From CBDHHC01 sp050633205 (GTDB taxonomy: Bacteria > Pseudomonadota > Alphaproteobacteria > Rhizobiales > CBDHHC01), in NCBI GenBank assembly GCA_050633205.1, contig JBOEGA010000024.1, positions 1 to 59,695 of the forward strand: a DNA stretch of 59,695 nt, written 5' to 3'. How positions within the stretch are numbered: the stretch's first letter is position 1; each line of letters starts with the position of its first letter. The position numbers and the translations under genes are program-made. This document shows, piece by piece, positions 6,623 through 15,272 of the stretch. Under the pieces are notes generated by a model, which ran no database searches, was not told the DNA's origin, and worked only from the letters and a program-made list of their open reading frames with translations.

Positions 6623-9600
6623 ATGGCTACTATAAATGGCACACTTGGCGATGATGTTTTAATTGGCTCTCTAATTAATGACGATATTTATGGTTTAGAT
6701 GGAGATGACCTGCTTCTTGGAAGAAGCGGGGATGACTTTATTGAAACCGATGATTCTGTTTCAGGAAATTCCGGAGATGATTTTGCTTTTGGCGGTGATG
6801 GAGATGATCTTATTATATCTCTTGCTGGCGATAATATTCTTTTCGGCGGAGAAGGCGACGATATAATAAGCGCATATAATTCAACTGCTTCAGGTTCACT
6901 GAATTTATTATTTGGTGGTTCTGGCGGTGATATAATTTATGACAGCCTTGTTGATGATATTGTCTTTACAGGTACAGGGCCTGATATTGTCTATCTGACC
7001 GCTGGTAATGATTTTGTTATTGGAAAAGACAATGTTACTTCTCCAAGCGACCTTGATAGCGTTTCATATCTTTTCGCACTTGATGGAGTTACAGGTACCT
7101 TAAGTGGTGGGTTGAATACAATTGAATCCAATGTTGTATCAACTAATCCTGGTGATACTGCGCAGGTTGGACTTGATTACCTGGTTAATGTAGACCGCAT
7201 TGCTGGCTCTGAATTTGATGATACATTTCTTATCACTAATACGTTCAGGGGGATGTATGACGGCTATGATGGAACAGTTTCGGGGCCCGTCAATATGTTC
7301 AATGCTATTGAAGGTGGAGACGGAAATGACTCGATAACTGGTAATGGTTATACAAGGCTCGATTTTATTACTGCAGATGGAGGAGTTACAGTTGATCTGG
7401 CTTCTGGATCTTCATTTGGTTCCGTTGGCGGTGCAACCAATGTGGGGACCGATAGTTTCACTGGTGTTAATTATATAAAAGCCTCTGCGTATGACGATAT
7501 ATTATTAGGATCTAACCAGGCTTTCGGTGAAAATTTCAGAGGACTTCAGGGTGACGACTATATTGATGGAGCTGGCGGCGGTGCTGATAGAGCTGACTAT
7601 AGGAATTCTCCAAATGGTATTATTGCAGACCTTTCTGTCGGCCCAATAGGAAGCGGCACGGTACATGATGGTTTTGGTACAATAGATACTCTCGTAAATA
7701 TCGAGAATCTTCGTGGATCCGGTAATAGTGACATGATTACCATGGATGACGGTGATAACTGGGTTGTTGCACGTGGGGGCAACGATACCGTTTATGGTTT
7801 GGGCGGTGATGATATCCTGGAATCTAATAGTGGTGATGACTTCCTTGATGGCGGGGATGGCAACGATATTCTGGATGCCAGTGGAAATGGTTTTGACCGT
7901 CTTGTTGGTGGAGCTGGCAATGATATTATTATTGGTGGGGGAAATGGTAATTCCTCTGGCGGTAACAGGGCAGAATACACCAGTGCTACTGGAGCTATTA
8001 CAGTTAATCTAGCAGGTGGTATCGGGTCCTTTGGTTCCAGTGTGGTTGGTGATGCATCCGTTGGGACGGATACGCTCGATAGCGTCGAGCGAGTTCGGGG
8101 CTCCAATTTTGACGATATTTTCATCGCGGATATAACGTTTGAAGGTGAGTTCGGATCATTCAACGAGTTTGAAGGTCGTAACGGCAATGACACTTTTACA
8201 GGTAATGGGCATACAAGAATACGTTACACCAATGCGAATGGGGCGATGACAATTGACCTGCTCGCTGGGACTGCTATGGGATCAGCTGTCGGGGGGGCTA
8301 CAAATCAGGGTATCGATACAATCATAAGCGGAGTGAACCAGGTTCGTGGAGGAGACTTCGATGATACCCTGCTTGGATCTAATGGGGTTGACTTTGAAAG
8401 TTTCCGAGGTCAGGCAGGTAATGACACAATTGATGGCAGAGGGGGGCTTCAGGATCAGGCAGATTATCGAAATTCGTCGAACGGTATTATTGCTGACCTC
8501 TCTGCAGGAGCTATTGGTTCCGGAACAGTTCAGGATGGATTTGGTACGGTTGATACTCTTTCCAATATTGAGCAAATTCGTGGTTCAGATAACTCGGATA
8601 CCATTACTATGGATGATGGAGATAATGTCGTTGAAGGAAAAAGAGGTAATGATTTTATTGAGGGGCTTGGCGGAGCAGACATTCTGTTCGGTGGAAAAGG
8701 TAATGACACGATCTACGGTGGTACAGGTAATGATATTATCGAAGGTGGAGAAGGCAATGACCTTCTAATCGGCCAAGCTGGTAGCGATACTCTTATTGGT
8801 GGAGACGGCTTTGACCGCTACATTGGCGGCGGTGGCGATGACGTGTTTATCGGTGGTAATAGCGGTAATCAGAATGGTGGTGACAGAGCTGAATATACAA
8901 ATGCTACTGGTGCTATTGTTGTTAATCTGACCGGAGCGATCGGCTCTTTTGCATCTACCGTTACTGGTGATGCTTCGGTTGGTACTGATACACTGGAAAA
9001 CATTGAAATGGTAAGAGGAACTGCTTTCAATGATATTTTTGTTGCAGACGCCAGTTTTGAAAGTGAATACCCGGTTTCACCACAGTTTAATGAATTTGAA
9101 GGGCTTGATGGGGACGACTCCATTACGGGGAACGGTAGTACTCGCGTAAGCTATGTCAGTGCAAATGGCAATGTAACTGTTGATCTGCTGGCCGGAACTG
9201 CTTTTGGTTCTGCTGTCGGAGGGGCAAGTAATATTGGTACAGATACTTTACTTGGTGGGATCAGCACAATTCGAGGTTCTACTTTTGATGATACTCTGTT
9301 TGGTAGCAATAGTAGCAATTTTGAGATGTTTGAGGGACGTGAAGGTAACGATTTCATTGATGGACAAGGTGGGGACAATGACTGGGCTGACTATAAGAAC
9401 TCGGCAAACGGTATCATTGCCAATCTGGCTTCAGGAATCGTTCAGGATGGGTTTGGATCGACAGATACGTTATTAAACATAGAAGCAATTCGTGGTTCAG
9501 GATTTAACGATATCATTTTTCTGGATAACGGGAATAACAGAGCAAGTGGTCGTGGTGGAGATGACGTCATTGCGGGCCAGTTTGGTGATGATATTATTGA

Positions 9601-11122
9601 TGGTGGTTCAGGTGATGATATTATTTCAGGGGATGAGGGAAATGATGATCTGACCGGTGGTGCAGGTGATGATGCTATTTCCGGAGGTGATGGTGACGAT
9701 TTCTTTATTTCTGGTTTTGATTTCATACATTCGCCAGATGATACAAATGATGGTGATGATGCTTATGATGGAGGGGCAGGAGTTGATTTTGTAAATTATT
9801 CCTCTGCGGTCCAGAATATTAATGTAAACCTTTCTAATCCAGCCCTTGGCATTGCCTTTGGGGATGATATCGGAACGGATGTATTGCTTAATATCGAAGG
9901 AGTAATTACAGGTCTAGGTGATGATACGATCAGAGGTTCCTCGTTTGATGACATTTTGATTGCACAGGGTGGCGTTGATTTTGTCTTTGGAGGTTTTGGC
10001 AACGATATCATTGATGGTGGCGATGGTACTGATTCCTTGTTCGGTGAAGAAGGTAATGATCATATCATTGGTGGACTGGGTGATGATGGCCTCGATGGTG
10101 GTGATGGAAATGATACGCTCGAGGGTGGTGCCGGAGTTGACTGGATTTACGGCCGTCTGGGCGATGATATAATTCAGGGCGGCGATGGAATTGACGCTCT
10201 CTTTGGAGGAGACGGTGACGACAATATAGAAGGTGGTGCTGACGGAGACAGTCTGGATGGTGGCCTTGGCAACGATATACTATCCGGTGATGATGGCGTA
10301 GACTGGTTATTTGGTGGCGATGGTGTTGATACCCTATATGGTGGTGCTGATACAGATGCTCTGTTTGGTGGTGCCGGCAATGATAATATGTCTGGTGGTG
10401 CCGGAGGTGATAACCTTGACGGTGGCTTTGGCGACGATACCATGAGTGGTGACGATGGCAACGACTGGCTCTTTGGCTCATTTGGTGATGATACAATTAA
10501 TGGTGGAGCCGACACCGACGCATTATTCGGCCAGGAGGGTAATGACATCCTTATTGGTGGAGATGGAGGTGATAGCCTTGATGGCGGTGTTGACAACGAT
10601 CAGATCTATGGCGGCACCGGGGTAGACTGGTTGTTTGGTCAGGCAGGTAATGACCTGCTGGATGGTGGCGCAGATAACGATGTTCTGTTCGCTGGAGATG
10701 GTAGTGACAGTTTGTATGGTGGTGCCGGGGGAGATACTCTGGACGGTGGAGCCGGGAATGATCTACTTGATGGTGGCGACGGCATTGATGTCCTTTATGG
10801 TGATGCTGGTGCTGATACGTTTTATTTTACCGATCCATCAGAAGGTGGAGATGTTGTCAGGGACTTTGTTTCAGGAGTTGATACAGTTGGTATTGATCAG
10901 GCAGGATTCGGTCTTGCTGTTAGTGGGCCGCTTCCAGCCAGTATGTTTGAAACAGGTGCCGGATTGCCTGCTAATTTTTCTGCAGCAGGGCCGGTCTTTT
11001 ACCTGGATACAGTTGGTCAGGGGCTATGGTTTGATCCAACTGGTGGGAGTTCGGCAGACGTTATGATTGTTGCCGGGTTTGAAACCGGGGTGCCTGCATT
11101 GACTGATATTGAGATTTTGTAG
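6623..11122 (+). CDS. Large RTX-type calcium-binding repeat protein (1499 aa), probable type I secretion substrate
   Basis: Starts directly with repeat-like sequence (INGTLGDDVLIGS) and has no Sec signal. GGxGxDxU nonapeptides, the calcium-binding beta-roll units, occur from the N terminus to about residue 1400 and are densest after residue 1130. Three long modules start near residues 199, 497 and 803 (about 300 residues each). Each has a TGNGxTR segment, a VDLxxGxxxGSxxGG segment and a GTDTL-type segment followed by nonapeptides. The last 100 residues (GADTFYF, GGDVVRDFVSGVDTV, MIVAGFETG, DIEIL) are non-repetitive and acidic to hydrophobic, like uncleaved C-terminal type I secretion signals. 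No pore-forming or enzymatic domain is recognisable, so an adhesin, matrix or S-layer-like role fits better than a classical haemolysin. It is followed by an HlyC-like acyltransferase and a second RTX protein. Confidence 0.88.
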   Translation: MATINGTLGDDVLIGSLINDDIYGLDGDDLLLGRSGDDFIETDDSVSGNSGDDFAFGGDGDDLIISLAGDNILFGGEGDDIISAYNSTASGSLNLLFGGSGGDIIYDSLVDDIVFTGTGPDIVYLTAGNDFVIGKDNVTSPSDLDSVSYLFALDGVTGTLSGGLNTIESNVVSTNPGDTAQVGLDYLVNVDRIAGSEFDDTFLITNTFRGMYDGYDGTVSGPVNMFNAIEGGDGNDSITGNGYTRLDFITADGGVTVDLASGSSFGSVGGATNVGTDSFTGVNYIKASAYDDILLGSNQAFGENFRGLQGDDYIDGAGGGADRADYRNSPNGIIADLSVGPIGSGTVHDGFGTIDTLVNIENLRGSGNSDMITMDDGDNWVVARGGNDTVYGLGGDDILESNSGDDFLDGGDGNDILDASGNGFDRLVGGAGNDIIIGGGNGNSSGGNRAEYTSATGAITVNLAGGIGSFGSSVVGDASVGTDTLDSVERVRGSNFDDIFIADITFEGEFGSFNEFEGRNGNDTFTGNGHTRIRYTNANGAMTIDLLAGTAMGSAVGGATNQGIDTIISGVNQVRGGDFDDTLLGSNGVDFESFRGQAGNDTIDGRGGLQDQADYRNSSNGIIADLSAGAIGSGTVQDGFGTVDTLSNIEQIRGSDNSDTITMDDGDNVVEGKRGNDFIEGLGGADILFGGKGNDTIYGGTGNDIIEGGEGNDLLIGQAGSDTLIGGDGFDRYIGGGGDDVFIGGNSGNQNGGDRAEYTNATGAIVVNLTGAIGSFASTVTGDASVGTDTLENIEMVRGTAFNDIFVADASFESEYPVSPQFNEFEGLDGDDSITGNGSTRVSYVSANGNVTVDLLAGTAFGSAVGGASNIGTDTLLGGISTIRGSTFDDTLFGSNSSNFEMFEGREGNDFIDGQGGDNDWADYKNSANGIIANLASGIVQDGFGSTDTLLNIEAIRGSGFNDIIFLDNGNNRASGRGGDDVIAGQFGDDIIDGGSGDDIISGDEGNDDLTGGAGDDAISGGDGDDFFISGFDFIHSPDDTNDGDDAYDGGAGVDFVNYSSAVQNINVNLSNPALGIAFGDDIGTDVLLNIEGVITGLGDDTIRGSSFDDILIAQGGVDFVFGGFGNDIIDGGDGTDSLFGEEGNDHIIGGLGDDGLDGGDGNDTLEGGAGVDWIYGRLGDDIIQGGDGIDALFGGDGDDNIEGGADGDSLDGGLGNDILSGDDGVDWLFGGDGVDTLYGGADTDALFGGAGNDNMSGGAGGDNLDGGFGDDTMSGDDGNDWLFGSFGDDTINGGADTDALFGQEGNDILIGGDGGDSLDGGVDNDQIYGGTGVDWLFGQAGNDLLDGGADNDVLFAGDGSDSLYGGAGGDTLDGGAGNDLLDGGDGIDVLYGDAGADTFYFTDPSEGGDVVRDFVSGVDTVGIDQAGFGLAVSGPLPASMFETGAGLPANFSAAGPVFYLDTVGQGLWFDPTGGSSADVMIVAGFETGVPALTDIEIL

Positions 11123-11133
11123 GTGTAAGAGTT

Positions 11134-11161
11134 GCGGTCGCCGTAAAGTTATGGTGACTGC
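11134..11161 (+). terminator. Possible terminator or attenuator after the first RTX gene
   Basis: GCGGTCGCC (11134-11142) can pair with GGTGACTGC (11153-11161) over 9 bp with two G-U pairs and a 10-base loop, followed by CTATTTTG. It lies 12 bases after the RTX stop. The stem is moderate and the U-tract short, so partial read-through into the acyltransferase gene is likely. Confidence 0.4.
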
Positions 11162-11211
11162 CTATTTTGATTTATATAGTTCATGTGGCTTAAGATTTGT
11201 GAGATTATAAA

Positions 11212-11819
11212 ATGATATTTGGAAAGAATAAAGAGAGCGAAAATTCAACTTCTGAAATGCATGTTCCGGAAGCAGTTGCTGCGACTGGCATGGATGTTGT
11301 CGAGACTGAGACCACGGAGAAAACTGAGCAAACGATCTCTAATGAAGCCAAAGCCCGCCTTCAGGCTGCAAAACTTCTTTCTGCACGCCTTGGCGAAATA
11401 GTGAGTTTGTTTATGCGTTCTTCGGGCCATAAGCATTTCAGTTTTTCAGACCTTGAATGGCTCGTCTTACCTGCCCTGGTACGCAATCAGATTGCAATCG
11501 CAGAAGCGCGCGACCTTGAAAAAGGCCTAAGTGCCCCAATAGGTATTGTAATGTGGGCAAGCGTTTCTGAAGAAGTTGACAAAAAATACTCAGAAGATTT
11601 GAACCAGCCAATGCGCCTGCACCCCGACGAGTGGAACAGTGGCGAAATCTTCTGGATCGTTGACGCAGTAGGTAACCAGAAAGCAGTCNNGTCCAGGGCC
11701 TGATAACAAACCTGCAAAAGACTGTTTTTAGAGATAAACCTGTAAAGTTGCGTGTGCACAATAAAGAAGCAGGCAGATCTATTAAAACTCTGACGCCAGG
11801 CGCTAGCGAAGCTTCTTAA
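11212..11819 (+). CDS. RTX toxin-activating lysine acyltransferase (HlyC-like), frame broken by an ambiguous NN
   Basis: HlyC-family enzymes transfer an acyl chain from acyl-ACP to internal lysines of RTX proteins in the cytoplasm before secretion. After a charged 45-residue N terminus come LGEIVSLFMRSSGHKHFSFS with the likely catalytic His, LEWLVLPALVRNQ, APIGIVMWASVSEEVDKKY and the W..GEIFWIVDAVG motif with the conserved Asp. As printed, translation stops at 11703 just after NN (11689-11690). One frame over, translation resumes at once with VQGLITNLQKTVF and continues through KPVKLRVHNKE to TAA at 11817-11819. This is the expected C-terminal part of the family. If NN stands for three bases the gene is intact at 202 residues. 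The break is most likely a sequencing or assembly ambiguity, although a real lesion cannot be excluded. Confidence 0.82.
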
Positions 11820-11854
11820 AGCAAACAGATCAGGTGCTTAAATAATTGAGTTCA

Positions 11855-11881
11855 CTGCCAGTAGACAAGTGCTACTGGCAG
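11855..11881. terminator. Perfect 10-bp hairpin between the acyltransferase and second RTX gene
   Basis: CTGCCAGTAG (11855-11864) and CTACTGGCAG (11872-11881) pair perfectly around a 7-base loop, 36 bases after the acyltransferase stop. No T-run follows, so it may be a terminator of low strength or an mRNA-stabilising element. The second RTX gene may have its own promoter in the remaining 70 bases. Confidence 0.5.
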
Positions 11882-11951
11882 ACGCTGGCGCGTGTTTGAT
11901 CGTCAGTTTGAGTTGGTTTGATTTAATAATTTTTGTGATGGAAATAGGGTT

Positions 11952-14816
11952 ATGGCCGAGATTAATGGCACGGAATTTGATGATAATCTGATAGGCACTT
12001 CAACAGATGACATTATAAACGCTTACGGGGGGGATGATACCGTTACAGCCTCTGATGGTAGTGATATTATCAATGCAGGGACTGGTAGTGACAATATTGA
12101 TGCTGGTGCTGGAGATGACTTAATAGATGTGCGTGCCGGTGGAGCCGATACAATTGACGGTGGTGATGGCATAGATGCTCTTGAGCTATTTCGTAGCGAC
12201 CTCACAGTGGACGTGTCGTTTACGTTTAATGCTGGCTCAGGAAGAAACTTTACATTACCAGATGGAACTACAGTTGATAATATAGAGCTACTGTATATAG
12301 TAACAGGTTCTGGAAATGACGATATTTACTTTACGCCGCTATTTTCTGTGACCCCACTATTCTTGACTGGTCAGGAGTTTAATGGTGGGGATGGAAATGA
12401 TCATGCCACACTTGACTTCTCAGCCTTCACAACAGCAGTTTCAGGGCGTTTCCTGGATGCTGATCCACTTGAATATAGCATTGGTAGTAATGGCTATGGT
12501 AATGACCTGAGATATGTAGAAAGAGTGACTGTCTTTGGTGGTACTGGGGATGATGATTTAGATGGGCTTCTTGAAGAAGATTTTCTTTATGGCGGTATCG
12601 GCAATGATCATATAGATGGTTTAAGCGGTAACGACTTTCTCGACGGTGGAGATGGTGATGACTATCTTAGTGGCGGTAATGACAATGATATGATTTACGG
12701 TGGCTCTGGCAATGATGATATCTTTGCAGGGCACGGTAGTGATACTGTGGATGCAGGCGCAGGAGATGATTTCATCGATGCCAGGTCAGGCGGCTTTGAT
12801 ATCATAGATGGAGGTGATGGCCTTGATGAGCTCCGTATTTACCGCTCTGATTTAACAGATGACCTTTCTTTTACCTTTAATCCCGGGGCCAGCGGCAACT
12901 TCTCACTTGTAGATGGGACTACAGTATCAAATATCGAGCTACTAGATTTTAACGCAGGCTCGGGAGATGATGTAATTACATTTATCCCATTCTTTGCAGG
13001 AACGAACTACTTTGATGGTGGTGATGGCAATGATCGAGCGATCATTGATTTTTCTGCCTCAACAGTAGCTGTCGGAATGTCCTACCCTTCAAGTTACATC
13101 CAGGTTTTTAGTGACGGTAAGAGCGTACGTCTCAGAGATGTCGAAAACCTCACAATCTTTGGCGGTTCTGCAGATGACGACCTGGAGGGAACAACAGGTA
13201 GCGATTTCCTCTATGGAGGTGCTGGAAACGATGGGCTGAATGGTGGCAGTGGCAATGACATCCTATACGGTGGTGATGGTAATGATCTTCTTTTCGCCAG
13301 TATCGGAATGGATACTCTATACGGTGGGGCTGGTGATGATTATCTTGAAATAAATGATAACACGGGCGGAGCCGATATTGCCGATGGAGGAGAGGGGCTT
13401 GATGAGCTGCGATTAAGACGTACAGATTTAACAGCAGATATCTCTCTTACTTTCAATTCTGGCGCAGGAAGCAACTTTACGCTGCCAGATGGAACAACGG
13501 TAAATAACATCGAGCTTCTCGATATTACAACCGGCTCCGGTGATGATGAAGTTACCTTTATTCCTCTCTTTGCCGGTGAAAACCAGTTTGATGGAGACGA
13601 TGGCAACGACCGGGCAATCATCGACTTTTCTGCGTCAACATCAGCTGTTACAATGTCTTACCCATCGAGTGCAACTCTAGTAACCAGTGGTGATAAGAGT
13701 ATACGTCTCAGAGATGTCGAAAATCTGACAATCTTCGGTGGAAACGGCAACGACGATCTGAACGGAACAACAGGCAACGATATACTAGACGGCGGCATCG
13801 GTGACGATAACCTGTCTGGCTTCTCCGGCATCGACTTCCTATACGGCAACCTTGGGGAAGACCTCCTGTACGGCGGAGCGGACACTGATGCTCTCTTTGG
13901 TGGCGAGGGTAATGACCAGCTAACTGGTGGAGATGGTGATGATGGTCTTGATGGTGGCACAGGTGATGACACCCTAAATGGTGGAACAGGTGTTGACTGG
14001 CTTTACGGTCGGGATGGTAACGATATTCTCAATGGAGGAACAGGGACCGATGCGCTCTTCGGTGACGCTGGTGTTGACACCCTCAACGGGGGAGACGGTG
14101 GCGACAGCCTGGACGGCGGTCTCGACAATGACATCCTCAATGGAGAGGCGGGGGTAGACTGGCTCTTCGGTTCATTTGGAAATGATGAACTCTACGGCGG
14201 GGCAGACACAGACGCCTTATTCGGTCAGGAAGGCGATGATACTCTTTATGGCGGATCAGGAGGAGACAGCCTTGATGGTGGGACCGGTCACGACGTAATC
14301 AATGGCGATGAAGGTGTAGACTGGCTATTTGGGCAGGCAGGCGATGACATTCTGAGTGGTGGTGATGATGGAGACGTCCTTTTTGCAGGCGATGGTAATG
14401 ACAGCTTGTATGGAGGAGCAGCCGGAGACACGCTGGATGGTGGCGCTGGTGATGACTTCCTTGATGGTGGAGCTGGTGTCGACGTTTTATTTGGTAGCAC
14501 AGGAGCCGATACATTCCACTTCTCAAGCCCGACAGACGGCGGTGATGTCGTAAGAGATTTCATTTCAGGTGAAGATAAAATTAGCATAGATCAGATAGGC
14601 TTCGGTCTTTCTTTTTCAGGCTCGCTTCCAACTGAAATGTTTGAAACCGGTGAAGGCCTACCAGCTGAGTTCGATGCCACAGGTCCGGTGTTTTATCTGG
14701 ATACGACAGGTCAAGGGCTGTGGTACGATCCTACTGGTGGGAGCTCCGTGGATGTAATGATTGTTGCCGGGTTTGAGACCGGAGTGCCTGAGTTGGGGGA
14801 TATTGATGTTATTTAA
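11952..14816 (+). CDS. Second RTX-type calcium-binding repeat protein (954 aa)
   Basis: Starts with EINGTEFDDNLIG and runs into GGxGxDxU nonapeptide repeats, with no signal peptide. Three non-nonapeptide modules begin near residues 81, 298 and 490 with the pattern R(S/T)DLT.D(V/L/I)S, then FTFN, DGTTV.NIELL and a TGSG.D segment. The second and third are close copies of each other (FIP.FAG, DRAIIDFSAST, RLRDVENLTIFGG). The C-terminal 110 residues match those of the first RTX protein almost step for step (GGDVVRDFISG, MFETGEGLPAEF, VFYLDTTGQGLWYDPTGGSS, MIVAGFETGVPEL), so both proteins should use the same secretion signal and exporter. No HlyB/HlyD/TolC genes are in the window. An AGGG precedes the ATG. 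Function is probably cell-surface or matrix. Confidence 0.87.
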   Translation: MAEINGTEFDDNLIGTSTDDIINAYGGDDTVTASDGSDIINAGTGSDNIDAGAGDDLIDVRAGGADTIDGGDGIDALELFRSDLTVDVSFTFNAGSGRNFTLPDGTTVDNIELLYIVTGSGNDDIYFTPLFSVTPLFLTGQEFNGGDGNDHATLDFSAFTTAVSGRFLDADPLEYSIGSNGYGNDLRYVERVTVFGGTGDDDLDGLLEEDFLYGGIGNDHIDGLSGNDFLDGGDGDDYLSGGNDNDMIYGGSGNDDIFAGHGSDTVDAGAGDDFIDARSGGFDIIDGGDGLDELRIYRSDLTDDLSFTFNPGASGNFSLVDGTTVSNIELLDFNAGSGDDVITFIPFFAGTNYFDGGDGNDRAIIDFSASTVAVGMSYPSSYIQVFSDGKSVRLRDVENLTIFGGSADDDLEGTTGSDFLYGGAGNDGLNGGSGNDILYGGDGNDLLFASIGMDTLYGGAGDDYLEINDNTGGADIADGGEGLDELRLRRTDLTADISLTFNSGAGSNFTLPDGTTVNNIELLDITTGSGDDEVTFIPLFAGENQFDGDDGNDRAIIDFSASTSAVTMSYPSSATLVTSGDKSIRLRDVENLTIFGGNGNDDLNGTTGNDILDGGIGDDNLSGFSGIDFLYGNLGEDLLYGGADTDALFGGEGNDQLTGGDGDDGLDGGTGDDTLNGGTGVDWLYGRDGNDILNGGTGTDALFGDAGVDTLNGGDGGDSLDGGLDNDILNGEAGVDWLFGSFGNDELYGGADTDALFGQEGDDTLYGGSGGDSLDGGTGHDVINGDEGVDWLFGQAGDDILSGGDDGDVLFAGDGNDSLYGGAAGDTLDGGAGDDFLDGGAGVDVLFGSTGADTFHFSSPTDGGDVVRDFISGEDKISIDQIGFGLSFSGSLPTEMFETGEGLPAEFDATGPVFYLDTTGQGLWYDPTGGSSVDVMIVAGFETGVPELGDIDVI

Positions 14817-15099
14817 TCTTTATCAAGAATGAGCTCAAAAGGTTGTTTGAAGGTTCTAAGACATTGTTGAAAAAAACTTTTAATATAAATTTTAGACCTC
14901 ACCCATAGATATATTACCCTTGTATATTCACTTTTAATCAAATGTGGCGAATATCAATATGTCGTTATTGGAGAGGGAAGGTAGTCGACCAGCATAAAGT
15001 AATGTTCAAAAAGAGTATGCAGGTGGCCCTATCCTAAAAATACAACCATAATTGAGTTAGAAATCTCTCAGCGATAAACTATCAACCAGGAGATTTGAC

Positions 15100-15156
15100 A
15101 TGAAGAAAAAACGTTTTACAGATGAGCAAATTATTTAGATATTGCGTGAATCCTAT
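15100..15156 (+). pseudogene. Degenerate IS3-type orfA 5' remnant
   Basis: ATG at 15100, preceded by CAGGAGA, encodes MKKKRFTDEQII followed by an in-frame TAG (15136-15138) and then ILRES. This is the unmistakable beginning of an IS3-family OrfA, and homology is lost after about 18 codons. The preceding 284 bases (14817-15099) hold no gene; the part from about 15024 (CAGGTGGCCCTATCC) may be the left end of the same element. It is a different element from the remnant at 226-289, since only the first codons and leader are similar. Confidence 0.65.
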
Positions 15157-15272
15157 ACTCGGGTCAGTCGAGACATGGGTAATGCTTTCAAGCAGAGATG
15201 CGGTTTGATTTTTTAGGGAGCATGTCTGTTGGTTGTCTTGCTGTCCTTAATGTTTTTAATTACACTCAGGGA

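Noticed and set aside
7597..10596. Many open frames on the opposite strand or in other frames of the RTX genes, with Pro/Ser- or His-rich products
   Set aside because: They are by-products of the GGxGxD-coding repeats, whose complement lacks stops. They have low complexity, no ribosome-binding sites and lie wholly inside the RTX genes.
10000..10800. Regularly spaced DNA repeats that could suggest a CRISPR-like array or minisatellite
   Set aside because: The period of 27 bases is the codon length of the RTX nonapeptide, the repeats are imperfect, and the reading frame is maintained throughout.
11689..11703. True truncation of the acyltransferase at TGA 11703
   Set aside because: The stop depends on the frame chosen across NN, and the family's C-terminal sequence follows immediately in the next frame, so a data ambiguity is more likely.
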